Of a DNA stretch of 64,000 nucleotides, positions 1-12,122 are shown piece after piece; position 1 is the stretch's first letter, and each line of letters begins with the position of its first letter. The position numbers and the translations under genes are program-made. The notes below the pieces were generated by a model. It searched no databases and was not told where the DNA came from. It saw nothing but the letters and a program-made list of their open reading frames with translations. This DNA is from Siphonodentalium dalli (taxonomy: Eukaryota > Mollusca > Scaphopoda > Gadilida > Siphonodentaliidae), in the NCBI GenBank assembly GCA_032622095.1, contig CP136063.1:26724987-26788986 (forward strand). The letters run 5' to 3'.

Positions 1-534
1 CACCGAAATCGACGACGCAGTTAGTAGATAGGAACCAACAACCACGGTATCCGTTGACAGGGGAGAGAAACCACAGTATAGGTGTGTAACCGCGGGACAA
101 TTGTTGTCCCGATGAAAGGTATGTGCACGTGAAGATGTATATCTTATCCAACGTAATGTATACCCCGCCTGAAATATTCTGTATTATGACGCAACTACTA
201 TTTCGACATGTTACTGGAGAAATAAACATTACATTGTAACCCCTTCGGTTAGATATAACCGCGCAACCGGCAGCCAACTGAATGTGGGCAGTATAATTGC
301 CTGCAGGTACAACTTTCCCCGACGAGAAAAACAAACTAACAAACAACAAAAACATGGTGAAATCAAATTACTTTGAAAACGATATTAGGGGTATTGAAAC
401 GAAACTAAAACGCAACCTATGCACTACTCATTAACGCCAGAAATCACAAACTGAGCAAAGAGAATTCTGGAAGGCTACGAAAAATCAATTACTCGTAACA
501 AAAAACAAATTTCACATCAACGTCCTTCGTGTAT
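1..534. other. No gene recognised, left edge
   Basis: No convincing coding sequence is visible. The stretch is mixed-composition and becomes A-rich after about 300. Because a decayed LINE 3' fragment follows directly, part of this may be more strongly eroded LINE sequence, but I could not align it by eye to reverse transcriptase motifs. Confidence 0.4.
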
Positions 535-1234
535 GTCAAACTTGGGATGTGCCCTATAACCGTGAAAATGAAATCTGGCCTCATATTTATCGGAATGGGC
601 CAGACTAAATTGTATGCCCATAAACAGAATCACACTAAAATTATATGATGTAATGATGGCCTTGTGGCACACTGGATATTTCAACAGCAAGTGGATGATG
701 GAGATCCGCAACACAATTAATTCTTTGGGGATGAGGAATGTCTGGACCAATCCGAATGTGAAAAGCCCTACTCGCTGTACCTCGTCCTGCGATCGCAAAG
801 TACGCGACGGAGTTATCCAGGAGTGGGGGAAATCCCTCTCGAAAACAAAAAAGCAAGTTCGCAGTTGATAGAAGTATGAAGACCTCTTCCGAAAGAGAAC
901 ACGACATATCGCAGGACCACAACAGATCTGTACACAGCCGGCTGATGTTCCGAAAGGAAATCACAAACTACCCGTTGAACAGGCCTCATTGTACAATGTT
1001 GACTACTCGGAACGACAATGTGCCGCCTGGAATGTAGAACTGGGCGATGAATGCCCCGTTATACTGAAGTGCCAACAAATTCACGAGCCGAGACTCAGAA
1101 ATATTCGCCCTTGTTACATGTACGTTCAAAGACCAAACTCGCAGACCTTACTGCAATTATGTAACTCCCGAAACCAAAAAGAAACTAGAATGCACTCAGA
1201 GAGATGCCAACGTGCGCAAAAAGGTAATAATTAA
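535..1234 (+). pseudogene. Decayed 3' end of a non-LTR retrotransposon pol gene (LINE fragment A)
   Basis: This reads as the C-terminal region that follows the reverse transcriptase domain in many invertebrate LINEs. Seen: a frame-1 piece from 541 (starting LGMCPITVKMKSG), then frame 2 from 614 with the pattern W..EI.N.I.SLGM..VW (residues WMMEIRNTINSLGMRNVW), then the I.EW segment. After two stop codons at 866-871 the same frame continues with GNHKLPVEQ, YNVDYSER and a GDE motif, ending at TAA 1232-1234. Known: these LINEs end with a post-RT helical region and a Cys-rich segment containing LP.E and GDE. Inference: a 5'-truncated dead copy with at least one frameshift (about 600-640) and two stops. 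The usual C-x2-C is lost (QCAAW). Fragment B at 35237-35560 carries the same terminal domain. No catalytic RT motif is left. Confidence 0.75.
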
Positions 1235-2499
1235 AAAATAATTTCACTGTATTTTACTTAATTTATGTAATTTAATTTAATGTTAGCAAAACAAGACAAT
1301 TACCATTTCTCATTTCATCACAGATAAAAGGCAAATTACTATATTAATCATTTAAGTAATTAAAACCAATTCCATGTTGCCGAAAGGATGAGACTTTAAT
1401 ATCGATTACATTTTTATTTTCAGCGGCATATTTTCATTTTCATATTCCGATAGTCAAAGTTGACCGAAGGAGCAATTATAAGAAATAATTAATACCATTT
1501 ATGTAAATATTGATAACAGCCAATATGCAACAATAAATATCAAGAATTAATCAATAATTAATCAATAACGATCATTTTATGTAACAATAAACTCTTCAAA
1601 CGGTGTCAACCAATGCGTTTTGTTTTGTGTTACGTCATTCGTCGTATTTGACCCGGAACTCGGTTGAAGGTTAGGCTATTCAGCCAATTGCGTCGAATTA
1701 CTAAATCGCGTTTTGAATGTCTCTTTTCCCGCATGATAAAAAGAGGTCTTCGCACGAACCAAAAATGATAAAACCTCCCAATTATAAGTAAAAATACCCA
1801 AATGAAGAAGTCTATGTAGGTCCCGAAGGAGTCTATAGACTCTTTGATGTAGAGTTCTGATGGAGAAAATGTAGGTCGATCTATTTTTGTCATAACTCTG
1901 ACGTATTTTGACCTGGGAGAAAAAATCGAAACCGAGGCTCACTACGAGCATGCCAGTTTTAAATATAGAAACAGGGAATCCCGACAAATGGCGAAATCGG
2001 CGACAAACAAATAATCGAAAACAACACATAAAATAAACATAGCAAAAACGCGGCACAGTAAAAATGTCAGAACGCCACGAGGTTTTACGTCGTTTTTGGT
2101 GACGTCATGGAGTGAAACGGAGTAGAGTGACACCAAGGTACGAATCTGGCTGATCGCCATACTGTTGCGCGAGCGCACGTAACAAGGAACTTGCCGAATG
2201 TCGTCGGAAAAGGCTGAGACTTGTTGTCCGTTTCCCAATCCATGCACTTGAAATAAGCGAATGAATCGGTTATAATTAAATGTTTGCGCCTAGTATCAGG
2301 TATTCAGTCGATAGGCCGATCACGCAGCGAGGGGTCCAGGAAGATGTAACCTATCTTTGGCGGCACGTGGGGGTCGTGTGACTTCGTGACGTCATTGTTC
2401 CAACATGTTGGCGCCGAGAAGCCGAAGTCATAGACGCGCAGACAAGACTTCGGTTGGAAATCTCCATGGCAGACGAATTTTCACCACTTCCGCCGAAAG
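1235..2499. other. AT-rich intergenic DNA, no gene recognised
   Basis: The first 400 bases after the LINE stop are AT-rich, with repeated AATTAATCAATAATTAATCAATA-like text near 1535-1570, and may be LINE 3' UTR. The rest has overlapping short minus-strand open frames at 1630-2247 without any recognisable domain. Nothing else can be supported. Confidence 0.4.
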
Positions 2500-3215
2500 A
2501 CAAGAAACGCGAGCATTTTAAATATATTCCTGGACCATAGTTTGTGGCAATTAATTGCTTTTGATTCAAAATGTCGCATGTCGACATCTCGTATAGCGCA
2601 ATTACAGCCCCAAACGCATAACTTTCCGAAAATGGGTTGCCCCGTCAACCGGACGCAAATTGGGGGCATTGACCAAATTATTTTGGAAGATTTATAGACC
2701 ACGACTGATGACCCGTATATTATGAGTTGTCACCTGGATAATTCCGTCATGCCAAATAGTCGGACACAGCATGAAATTAACGCGTACATGGCTATAAAAT
2801 TATGCTAAAAGTAAGCATTGTAACATTAGAAAGGGTGGTTCGGTGGCCATTTTGAATGGCGCCCACAGTCTGAAGGAAGATTTGAGAGCAAGGTTAGTTT
2901 CAGATGTTGGAAAATAGCCCTGGATCATTTAGCTTTAGAAAAACCATTTATATTTTATTCAAACATAACAGCATATAGCGAAATTACAGCCCCCAACATC
3001 ATAAATTTCCGCAAAGAAGTTGCTATGGCAACCGGTCGCAATGTGGTGGGATCTACTCAAAATTCCTAGGATATTGCTAGACTGCGGGTGATACCCATAT
3101 AGTATGAATTGTCACGATGAGAATCCTGCCATGGCAAATGGTCTGCCCCAACCTCGAAGGAAGGCATAAGTTACTATAAATTCATTGAAAAGTAAGCATT
3201 TATGCAACCAATCTC
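2500..3215. repeat. Diverged tandem duplication, period about 380-400 bp
   Basis: Two copies (about 2518-2825 and 2900-3210) share a run of ordered landmarks: CTGGA.CAT near the start, TATAGCG.AATTACAGCCCC, TTTCCG.AAA, GATGACCC/GATACCC followed by AT.ATGA.TTGTCAC, and AAAAGTAAGCATT at the end (2808 and 3190). Many substitutions separate them, so this is an old duplication. No coding potential is conserved between copies. Confidence 0.65.
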
Positions 3216-3882
3216 GTCTGAGTAAAGTTATCGCAAAAGAATCACGACCCAAACGAGTTCAGTCCTCGTGAGGCTAATTAGCACTCATAGCACAAACCCC
3301 ACTCACTGGACCACAATGATCAAATCTGAAATAATAATTATTTTGAACATGACCATAGTGTCGTAGAAATCCGCTCAATCTACATGATAACCTATGTGCC
3401 CGCATACATAACTATTATGTAACAGATTTTGTAATAGTAACAACGGTAATATCCTATATGATGACCAGAATAAACCAACGGAATTGAATTAAGGGGATGG
3501 AAAAGTCTGTTTCATGAAAAATGTCTAACCAACGGGCTGACAAAATTGCCCTTGTCCACCTAAAATCAGACATAAATAGACATAACAACATGAGAAAAAG
3601 CTTTATGTACCAGAAAAGTGACTTGGAAACAGAATATATCTGCAATATTATGACAATGTTTGGGCAGTCAAATGTAAAAAAAAAACTATACCTCAACAGT
3701 ATCATTAGGCAGCCCATTATGAAAAGTGACATACAATGAAGAGCCAAGGAACAATTCTTTTGATTAGTGTTTACGGTAACGTGTGAAAAACGTCCGCTAA
3801 AACCTGTCAGTCAGTTTTTCTTGGGGAGCTAGTCGCCAAATTTCTATTGTAGACACATGTTCCTGATGTTGTCATTTATGAA

Positions 3883-3914
3883 TTCGTGGCAGGTACATGA
3901 AAATCTGCCACGAA
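3883..3914. repeat. Perfect 10-bp hairpin
   Basis: TTCGTGGCAG (3883-3892) and CTGCCACGAA (3905-3914) are exact reverse complements around a 12-nt spacer. The first eight bases, TTCGTGGC, are also the half-site of the palindrome repeated at 58.6 kb. Confidence 0.7.
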
Positions 3915-4618
3915 AGCAAATCGATCCTTCTATCGGGCAAATGTATGATGTGAAATAGATGCTGACAGTTTGTTTAAGTCGTTGGAATAAATTTCATTGC
4001 CTGATTATCCACGATTTATATAAGTTTTGTACCGTTTACAGATGAAAATGTTGATACTCTAAGTTTAGAATTACTACTCCAGTCGAAAGCGAGATTACAA
4101 GATGTCGTATTATGACCCAAATTACATAACTAGAAAAATTACATGTTTTATATATTAAAAAACAAATTTATAAATGGGAAAGTACCGTATTCCGACGAAA
4201 TATGTCATATTTCACGACGGACTCACGGTGGGGGTTCGCTTCCGGTCAATTCTAGTTTGGTGCACTGTAAGAAAACATCACGAAGAAAAGTACGGTTTAT
4301 AAAATGTAAATATAAAGTAATCGAGAAATTGTCGGTTATCAGATACAATCATAGAGCTTATACTGACGAGAACTTTGTTGATTATTGAATATTATGTGTG
4401 AAAAACATGAAGTTCATCCATTCTAGGCCGGTGAGTAATTAGTGATCATCGGGATGTAGGGTGTAATCCGCCGTGGCCACATTGACCAAACTTTCCATCC
4501 GCTTAAGAGCCAGTCCACTGCATTGCGCACCTGGCAACCCACCACAAAATAGTCATAAAAAGCAAATCGCCACATATTCGCGTGCAACGGATAAAAGGGT
4601 GCCTGCCCCGATGAATTT

Positions 4619-4643
4619 GGAGCTAAAACAGCGATTTAGCTCC
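4619..4643. repeat. Perfect 9-bp hairpin
   Basis: GGAGCTAAA and TTTAGCTCC are exact reverse complements with a 7-nt spacer. It lies in a locally GC-richer stretch (about 4420-4680) that could be a SINE or MITE remnant, but no RNA polymerase III boxes were recognised. Confidence 0.6.
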
Positions 4644-5360
4644 TAACAAGGTGGGCTCTCGCCTCCGGGAAACCTAGCTGAATGCCAAGTCAAATGTCTC
4701 AATCCAAATATACCTGTGAAAAATAAGAATGGAATGACGAAAACCTTAATCTTCAAACATAGCCCTAGAAACTAGTTAAATCGCCTGAACAATGGGAAAT
4801 AGATGTCAGAGGGTTATAGTGGTCCATTTCAAGATAACTGTCCTCGAGCCTTTTGACATTAAATTGATATAGTCAGCTTTGGCAGTCAATGAATTCTCAT
4901 TCCTGGTGGGCAGGGTCAATGGAAAGTTCATATTACCTGTATAAGTCTTCATAGCATTTTTGCAAACTTCATGCATATACACAGCTCTGGTTAACATCGC
5001 ATCTCACATGAACACAGACAATCATTTCAAGACAGCATCCCCAGACTGGAATAGACTGCACACATAGCAAACACATAGATGGTGATGATACATCAGTAGA
5101 CACAAAAGTATCTCGAAACAGGAGCTAGAAATTATTGACCTTGTGGTCTGTGCGAAATTCGTTTGAATGGGCAGTCGGGTATCGACAACGTCACCACGAG
5201 GACAATCAATCAATCAATATACCCGACTTTCTCGTGGTTGGCGCTCAGATGTTCACTTGACCTCGAACTTTCTAAACAGCTGACCCCGGTCGCAGGTCGC
5301 AGGTCGATACAATATTAAGGTCGACCGTCTATAAAAATCTTTTCCTTCATAAAATTTATT

Positions 5361-5940
5361 TTTCGAGAACGGTAAGGATTTCAACCGATTTGACGGTATG
5401 GGTGGGTGGCCCGCTCAAAATACCGCTAAAAACACCCCGACCACACCAATCACCCCTGGGGTACTACCCCTAGGGGGTAAACATGGGGTATCGACAATTT
5501 TCGAGAAAGATAAGGATTTCGACCGATTTGACGGCATGGTTGAGTGGCCCGTCCCAAATACCACCTGAAAACATCCGACCGCCACCCATTACCTCCGGTA
5601 ATGCCACCCGAGGGGGTGAAAACGGGGAATGGACCATTTTCGAGAACGGTCACGATTTCGATCGATTTGACGGCATGGGTGGGTGGCCCGCCTCAAATAC
5701 CACACAGAAACACCCGATTCCCCACCCTTAACCCCGGGGGTGCCACCCCGAAGGGGCGAAAATGGGGGATTGATCATTTTCGAGAATGGTAAGGATTTCC
5801 ACAGATTTGACGCTAATGGTTGATGGCCCGCCACAAATACCCCTAGAAACACCCCGACCCCCACCAATTTCCACCGGGGGGGGGGGGGTGAACATGGGGT
5901 ATGGACCATTTTCGAGAAGGGTAAAAATTTCGACCGATTT
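5361..5940. repeat. Tandem repeat, period about 138 bp, four copies plus a partial
   Basis: The landmark TTTCGAGAA occurs at 5361, 5499, 5638, 5778 and 5910, giving spacings of 138, 139, 140 and 132 bp. Each unit continues with GATTT-rich text, GACGG.ATGG.TGGGTGGCCCG, then C-rich runs ending in a GGGG-rich segment before the next unit. Open frames that run across the units on both strands are by-products of the repetition. The last unit fuses directly to the 560-bp family at 5941. Confidence 0.9.
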
Positions 5941-8340
5941 TGGATGCTTTTGGTTTGGCGGAAAGTCAATTTCTTGCCACATGACTTGGATTCGGCTACG
6001 ACATATCGTCGTCTACTTATTCTCCGTTTTCTTCAACCCCCTCTCACGGTCACATCTCTGCTGTCAATTTTGAGTTTAATTGCAGCTCGAATATTCCTAA
6101 TGCATCCCTTCTACTTACAACATAACATCACTCAGAATAACACGCATCATTTTTTTATGGATATCGAGCCTGGAACGGTCTGAAACGACCTAGAATTGAA
6201 TTTCGTCTACTTTTCTACCCATCTTTCAACCCATCCCCAACGTATGTCATATGCTTTCCCCGTTCGTCATCCCCACATAAAATATTTCTTTGACAAATGG
6301 AACTGACTGAAATGAAGTATATGGTGTTAAATATATTAAAATGGCAACAAGTGATGTTTTTTATTATTGAGTTATAACATGTAAATTGCCTTTTTACGTG
6401 ACATAAATCGCGTTGTGAGCTCTCTTGGGATCACATGACAAATATCGTGTCTGTACTACCAAGCGTGTCAATTAGCTTAACTGATTTAACGAAAAAAAAA
6501 TCATTTTGGATGCTTTTGGCTTGGCGGAAAATCTATTTCTTGCCACATGACTTGCATGGAATCGGCGACGACATATCGTCGTCTACTTATTTTCCGTTTT
6601 CTTCCACCCTCTGTCATGACCGCATCCCTGTCAATATCGTGTTTCATTTCAGCTCGAATATTCCTAATGCATCCCTTCTATTGATAGCATAGCACCAGTC
6701 AGGTTAACGCGCCTCATTTGTTTTGAATACCGAGCCTGGAACGGTCTGGAACGACCTAGAATGGAATTTCGTCTACTTTTCTCTCTATCTTTCAACCCCC
6801 CCCAACGCATGTCAGATGATTCCCCCCGTTCGTCATACCTACAGAAAATACCCCTTTGGCAAATGGAACCGACTGGAATGAAGTATATGGTGCTAAACAT
6901 ATTAAAATGGCAACTAAGTGAGTTTTTTTTTATTATTGAGTTATAACATGTAAATTGCCTTTTTACGAGACATATATCCCGTTGTGAGCTCTCTTGGGAT
7001 CACATGACAAATATCGTGTATGTGCTACCAAGCGTGTCAATTAGCTTAACTGATTTAAAGAAAAACAAATTCATTTTGGATGTTTTTGGTTTGCCGGAAA
7101 ATCAATTTCTTGCCACGCGACGACATATCATCGTCTACTTATTCTCCGTTTTCTTCAACCCCCTCTCACGGCCGCATCCCTGTCAATTTTGTATTTGATT
7201 TCAGCTCGAATATTCCTAATGCATCCCTTCTATTGATAGCATAGCACCAGTCAGGTTAACACGCCTCATTTTTTTTATGGATACCGAGCTTGGAACGGTC
7301 TGGAACGACATAGAATGGAAGTTCGTCTACTTTTCTCCCTATCTTTTAAACACTCCCCAACGCAAGTCAGATGATTCCCCCCGTTCGTCATACCTACAGA
7401 AAATACTCCTTTGACAAATGGAACCGACGGAAATGAAGTATATGGTGCTAAACATATTAAAATGTCAACTAGTGGTGTTTTTTATTATTGAGTTATAACA
7501 TGTAAATTGCCTTTTTACGAGACATAAATCCCGTTGCGAGCTCTCGTGGGATCCCATGACAAATATCGTGTCTGTGCTACCAAGCGTGTCAATTAGCTTA
7601 ACTGATTTAAAGAAACACAAATTCATTTTGGATGTTTTTGGTTTTGCCGGAAAATCAATTTCTTGCCACGTGACGACATATCGTCGTCTACTTATTCTCC
7701 GTTTTCTTCAACCCCATCTCACGGCCGCATCCCTGTCAATTTTATGTTTGATTTCAGCTCGATTATTTCTAATCCATCCCTTATATTGATAGCATAGCAT
7801 CAGTCAGGTTAACGCGCCTCAACGCGCCTCAATGTTTATGGATACCGAGCCTGGAACGGTCTGGAACGACCTAGAATGGAATTTCGTCTACTTTTCTCTC
7901 TATCTTTCAACCCCTCCCCAACGCATATCAGATGATTCGCCCCGTTCGTCATACCTACCGAAAATACTCCTTTGACAAATGGAACCGACGGAAATGAAGT
8001 ATATGGTGCTAAACATATTAAAATGGCGACTAGGGGTGTTTTTTATTATTGAGTTATAACATGTAAATTGCCTTTTTACGAGAGATAAATCCCGTTGTGA
8101 GCTCTCTTGGGATCCCATGACAAATGTCGTGTCTGTGCTACCATGCGTGTCAATTAGCTTAACTGTTTTAAAGAAAAACAAATTCATTTTGGATGTTTTT
8201 GGTTTGGCGGAAAATCAATTTCTTGCCACATGACATGGAATCGGCGACGACATATCGTCGTCTATTTATTCTTCGTTTTATTCAACCCCCTCTCACGGCC
8301 GCATCCCTGTCGATTTTGCGTTGGAATTCAGTGTAGATAC
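5941..8340. repeat. Tandem repeat, period about 560 bp, four copies plus a partial
   Basis: The landmark TGGATG(C/T)TTTTGG occurs at 5941, 6507, 7077, 7629 and 8190 (spacings 566, 570, 552, 561). Ordered shared segments include TTGCCAC.TGAC, a small hairpin with arms GACGAC and GTCGTC, CAGCTCGAATATT, TGGAACGGTCTGGAACGAC, GAAGTATATGGTG and ATCACATGACAAAT. Copies differ by scattered substitutions and small indels such as loss of the CATGGAATCGG part. No conserved open frame is shared. A more diverged continuation, with GGAACGGGTCGGAACGG, is visible to about 8440. Confidence 0.92.
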
Positions 8341-8753
8341 TCATAACGAACCGTTTTCGTCGATAACGTTGCACTGTTCCGAATAAAGGGTCTCGTTGCC
8401 TGGATATCGAACCCGGAACGGGTCGGAACGGCCCAGAACGGATGGAAAAACCAGGAAAAACGGCGAATTTCGTGTGACAATGCAAATTCTACTCGGGAGA
8501 AAAATATTTCAGGAAGTATTTTTTTCGAAACGTTAGTTAGGTCGAGTTTGATGCTGTCCGTCAATGGGTTTTTTTTTTTAGTCTGCCATTGCTCGTTCCG
8601 GAACGACTAGGATCTTCCACCCTCGTTCCGGACTTTCGGACCCCCGGAATGACCGGAAAAAAAGATTTGCCGCCAAAACGGTTTGCACTTTGTCACACTT
8701 ATTTTTCTAGTTCTTTCAGATTCCGCCGAGACCCCGAAGTTGGAAGTTCTATA
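8341..8753. other. Diverged tail of the 560-bp family and unique DNA
   Basis: Around 8400-8445 the GGAACGG-rich wording matches the GGAACGGTCTGGAACG segment of the upstream repeat. The remainder up to the first palindrome has no recognisable feature. Confidence 0.45.
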
Positions 8754-8996
8754 TATACTTCCTTGGTTACACCATGGAAGTATAATAATGAAAAATAATC
8801 GAATAAGGGCTATAACTCTGTCTTGAAACATTGGGCCGAAATCCGGATATCATTATCTTTTGTAGACCTCAGATGCCTATATTCGCTAGAGATCTCGCGG
8901 TCCTGCTGCAATCAGTTTCTGATTATTTTCAAATAAACGGAAAACTACCCCAATAGAAAAACAATATACTTCCTTGGTTACACCATGGAAGTATAA
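8754..8996. repeat. Palindrome-bounded repeat unit, copy 1 (212 bp plus leading palindrome)
   Basis: A 31-bp near-palindrome lies at 8754-8784 and again at 8966-8996. Arms TATACTTCC and GGAAGTATA enclose inner arms TGGT and ACCA around TAC, with one T-T mismatch. The 212-bp unit ending in the second palindrome differs from the unit at 10455-10666 by a single base over nearly its full length (GATT versus GAGT). Helitron-like and bivalve pearl-type elements are known to carry tandem core repeats and 3' hairpins; assignment to that class is inference because no 5' end or replicase was found. Confidence 0.8.
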
Positions 8997-9149
8997 TAAT
9001 AGGGCGAATCATGAACTGAACAATTCGCAGTTTAGGGATGGAAAATATGATGTAGGATGATTGTGTGCTGTCCTTAACATTTGTGTGTTGATCTCAAGTG
9101 TTTATAATTGACCACACCCTGCCTCGAAATTGGGTGACGGGATTGGGAA

Positions 9150-9960
9150 ATTGTCACACCAGGCCCAAAATGCAATTTTTGAAGGACCATAACTCCGTGA
9201 TTTTTCCAATGGATTTAAAAATTGTTTTCAGTTTTGTTATCTGCTACTTACTGAGATAGCATATTATAAATTTCATCTGATTCGGAAAAGAAGAACATTT
9301 TGGTTATTGGAAAGAATATGGGCCCATATTCAAACTTTGAGTTCCAAAATCTCCGCCAGTTTTTAAAGGATTTACGATCTGTTATCAGATTTGTTATTAG
9401 CGTGTATGGTAAATGTTATATTCCAAGTTTCATATAATTCGGAGACGAAACAAAATTTGGTACCTCGGATCACCCCTCCCCTGACCCACAACACTGAACC
9501 GACACTGACAAAATTTGGCACACCGCATGCTCTCTTCAGCTTACACATATTGGCGTAGTAGATGACATTCAAAGTTCGACATCTTCGGAGGAGATGTGTT
9601 ATCAAGCACATGGGCCCAAAATTGCTAAATTTGAGGGCCCCTAACTTTGTCAGTTTTCAATGGAATTTCGAAATTCTTTCAGTTTCTAGATCGGGTGGTG
9701 TAGTAGATGTTAAATTCAAAGTTTCGTCTGATTCCGATAATAATAAAAAATTGGTACCACATACCACCCTCCCCATACCCACAATACTGTACCGACACTG
9801 GCCAAATTTGGCCCACCGCTTGCTCTTGAGTCCGCACACATTGCCGTATCAGATGACATCCAAACTTCGACATCTTCGGATGAGATGTGTTATCAAGCAC
9901 ATGGCCCAAACTGCAAAATTTGAGGGCCTGTAACTCTTGCAATTCTTCTCGGATTTCAAA
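9150..9960. repeat. Tandem duplication, period about 292 bp
   Basis: TTGGTACC occurs at 9457 and 9751 (294 apart). GAGATGTGTTATCAAGCACATGG occurs at 9591 and 9882 (291 apart). Between them CCGACACTG..CAAATTTGG and GACATCTTCGGA are shared in the same order. A weaker third module lies upstream from about 9150. Open frames here are repeat by-products. The block sits between the two sets of palindrome-bounded units. Confidence 0.75.
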
Positions 9961-10453
9961 AATCCTTCTTGGTTTGTGTTTGTTTTCGTTCAGGGAATGC
10001 ATATACTTAAATAGATGAATGTCAATAAAAAACCTGTTCAATTTTCTTTTTGGGACTAAACTGAGAACGGTCATCACGGCTATGAAAACCAAATGCAGTT
10101 ATCTGGAATGATACGGGAGAACAGAGTACAATAAAATAGAGGTTCCCCTGTTTATGGGCGGTAACTCTTCAGGGAAAGCGCGGACACAAGTTTTGATGCC
10201 CGTGGGCAGTAGGGCACACCGAGGTGTACATACGGTCCAATTTTCGATGCTCTACTCCTTATAATTTGCGAGATAATAAAATGACATATTTTCATATAAA
10301 GGGAGATAACTCCACGGGGTAAATGCGGACAATATCCGTTATGAGCCAAAGGCATAGAACTCATTTACCCCAACATACTTACCAAACTTGAGTTTTCTAG
10401 TACTAATACTTTCAGAGATATGGGCGTTGAAAAATACTGTAGTATAATAATAA
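9961..10453. other. Intergenic DNA between repeat blocks, no gene
   Basis: Nothing recognisable as coding. Towards the end a TAA microsatellite (about 10441-10460) leads into the next palindrome-bounded unit, where a truncated GTATAATAAT remnant of the palindrome arm is visible. Confidence 0.4.
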
Positions 10454-10882
10454 TAATAATGAAAAATAATCGAATAAGGGCTATAACTCTGTCTTGAAAC
10501 ATTGGGCCGAAATCCGGATATCATTATCTTTTGTAGACCTCAGATGCCTATATTCGCTAGAGATCTCGCGGTCCTGCTGCAATCAGTTTCTGAGTATTTT
10601 CAAATAAACGGAAAACTACCCCAATAGAAAAACAATATACTTCCTTGGTTACACCATGGAAGTATAATAATAATAACAAAAATAATCGTTTTTTTCTTTT
10701 TTCTCCGCCATTAAATGTTTGGCCGAAATCGCGATATCAGCATATTGAGTGTGCCTTAAATGCCTATCTTCCCTGAAAATTTCGCGTTCCTACTGCAATT
10801 AGTTTCTGAGTATTTCCAATTAAACGGAAAACTGCCTCAATAGAAAAACAATATACTTCCTTGGTTACACCATGGAAGTATA
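10454..10882. repeat. Two tandem palindrome-bounded units, copies 2 and 3
   Basis: The same 31-bp near-palindrome ends each unit, at 10636-10666 and 10852-10882 (216 bp apart). The first unit is almost identical to copy 1 at 8785-8996. The second keeps the order of the sequence but has many substitutions and a T-rich insertion near 10689-10702, so it is much older or evolves separately. The palindrome is the most conserved part of all copies. Confidence 0.8.
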
Positions 10883-10892
10883 ATAATTGTGT

Positions 10893-11345
10893 TCAATATA
10901 AAAATGTTACATGGCGTAGTTTAGTTTGTTAAAACTACCATAATATCAGTCATGTGTGCATTTTTCGATGTCTGGTATGTCCCTAGCAACCGTTACCAGA
11001 AGTATATAGTAATTTTTAAAGTCGAACCCACACTAACAATAACTATTACAATTGTTTCACCATAAAATGATAATGACGTAGTTTATATTAGTTTGTCAAA
11101 ACTACCATAATATCAGTCAGCTCGGCATTTTTCGATTTCGGGTATGTCCCTAGCAACCGTTACCACCCCTGTAAGTAAGAACTATGGTAATTTTCCAGCG
11201 AGATCCACTCGAACAACAACTAATATTATTTTCACCATAAAAATGCTGCATGAAGTAGGTTAGATTGTTAAAACTGCCATAATATCAGTCATATATGTAT
11301 TTCTTCGATGTGGGATAGTTGCCTAGCAAGTGTTGCCAATGAAGG
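10893..11345. repeat. Tandem repeat, period about 170 bp, three copies
   Basis: AAAACTACCATAATATCAG starts at 10931 and 11098, and a variant with AAAACTGCC at 11270 (spacings 167 and 172). Each copy also carries CACCATAAAA, TTTTTCGAT or TTCTTCGAT, and CCTAGCAA(C/G). Copies are moderately diverged. Confidence 0.8.
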
Positions 11346-12122
11346 ACCTGCCGCGATGTCTACACATCTGAAAATGATACATAGTGTATAAGGAACCTAT
11401 ATGCCAAGTTTCATAGTATTATCGCCATTTGCACAATTGTTACGTCAAACGCCAGGACTATTATGTGGTATATTTGCCTTTCAGACACTCAAAGCCATGG
11501 CTTACGTTTTAGGGGGTGGTGCTATGTTTTCGGCTATAAAATCTTAAGGATGGTGATGGTTCGATATATTTCATCACTTTCCTGTTCTGAACTAACCACT
11601 CTTCTAGTATAATGGTTCACATTTTAGCTCACTGTCGTCTGAATATCTTTACTCGCCCTCTTTTGTTAGGAAAATTTTGAATCGCCATGCTATTTATACG
11701 CTATCTTCGCAAATAAATGTCATCACAAATATGGAATATCGACTGTTAGTAAGCTCTAGCATCAATCACGCATATCTATCGACACCTGCTCCATGATGGA
11801 CGGGTATGTTTGAAGATTGAGTCCATAAATTAGCCTACATATGACTGCATTCGCATATGGTCTAATGGAATTTCGTCAGAATTTGTACCATTACGAAAAA
11901 TCATGATATCTCAAAAAGCTCAACTCGGATTCTAGGGGACCTTTGCCAAGTTGTTCATAAACATGTTCTTATTAATCCCTGAAAAATTCAGCTTTCCCGG
12001 ATTTTTTGCACTAGTGAAACCTAATGTGCCTGGACTATCAGTGCAACATCGTGCTTGTGGATGGCAAGGATATTTTCTGTGGTATAATTGGATAACAAAA
12101 CAGTTGTTGCCCTTCTTCTCTG
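11346..12122. other. Unique intergenic DNA
   Basis: No domain-bearing open frame and no clear repeat. The short open frames near 11932-12236 on both strands overlap the inverted repeat and look incidental. Confidence 0.4.

Larger units (their letters stand above)
3216..5360. other. Low-copy intergenic DNA with small hairpins
   Basis: Short open frames (for example 3454-3747 minus and 4143-4388 plus) have no domain I recognise and no splice context. Two perfect short hairpins (3883-3914 and 4619-4643) are listed separately. A short ATCA repeat sits near 5208-5218. Otherwise nothing is supported. Confidence 0.4.

Noticed and set aside
1630-2247. Three overlapping minus-strand open frames
   Set aside because: No recognisable domain, no splice or promoter context, and they overlap in different frames.
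5450-5982. Overlapping open frames on both strands
   Set aside because: They run across 138-bp tandem units, are proline/glycine-rich by composition, and show no domain.
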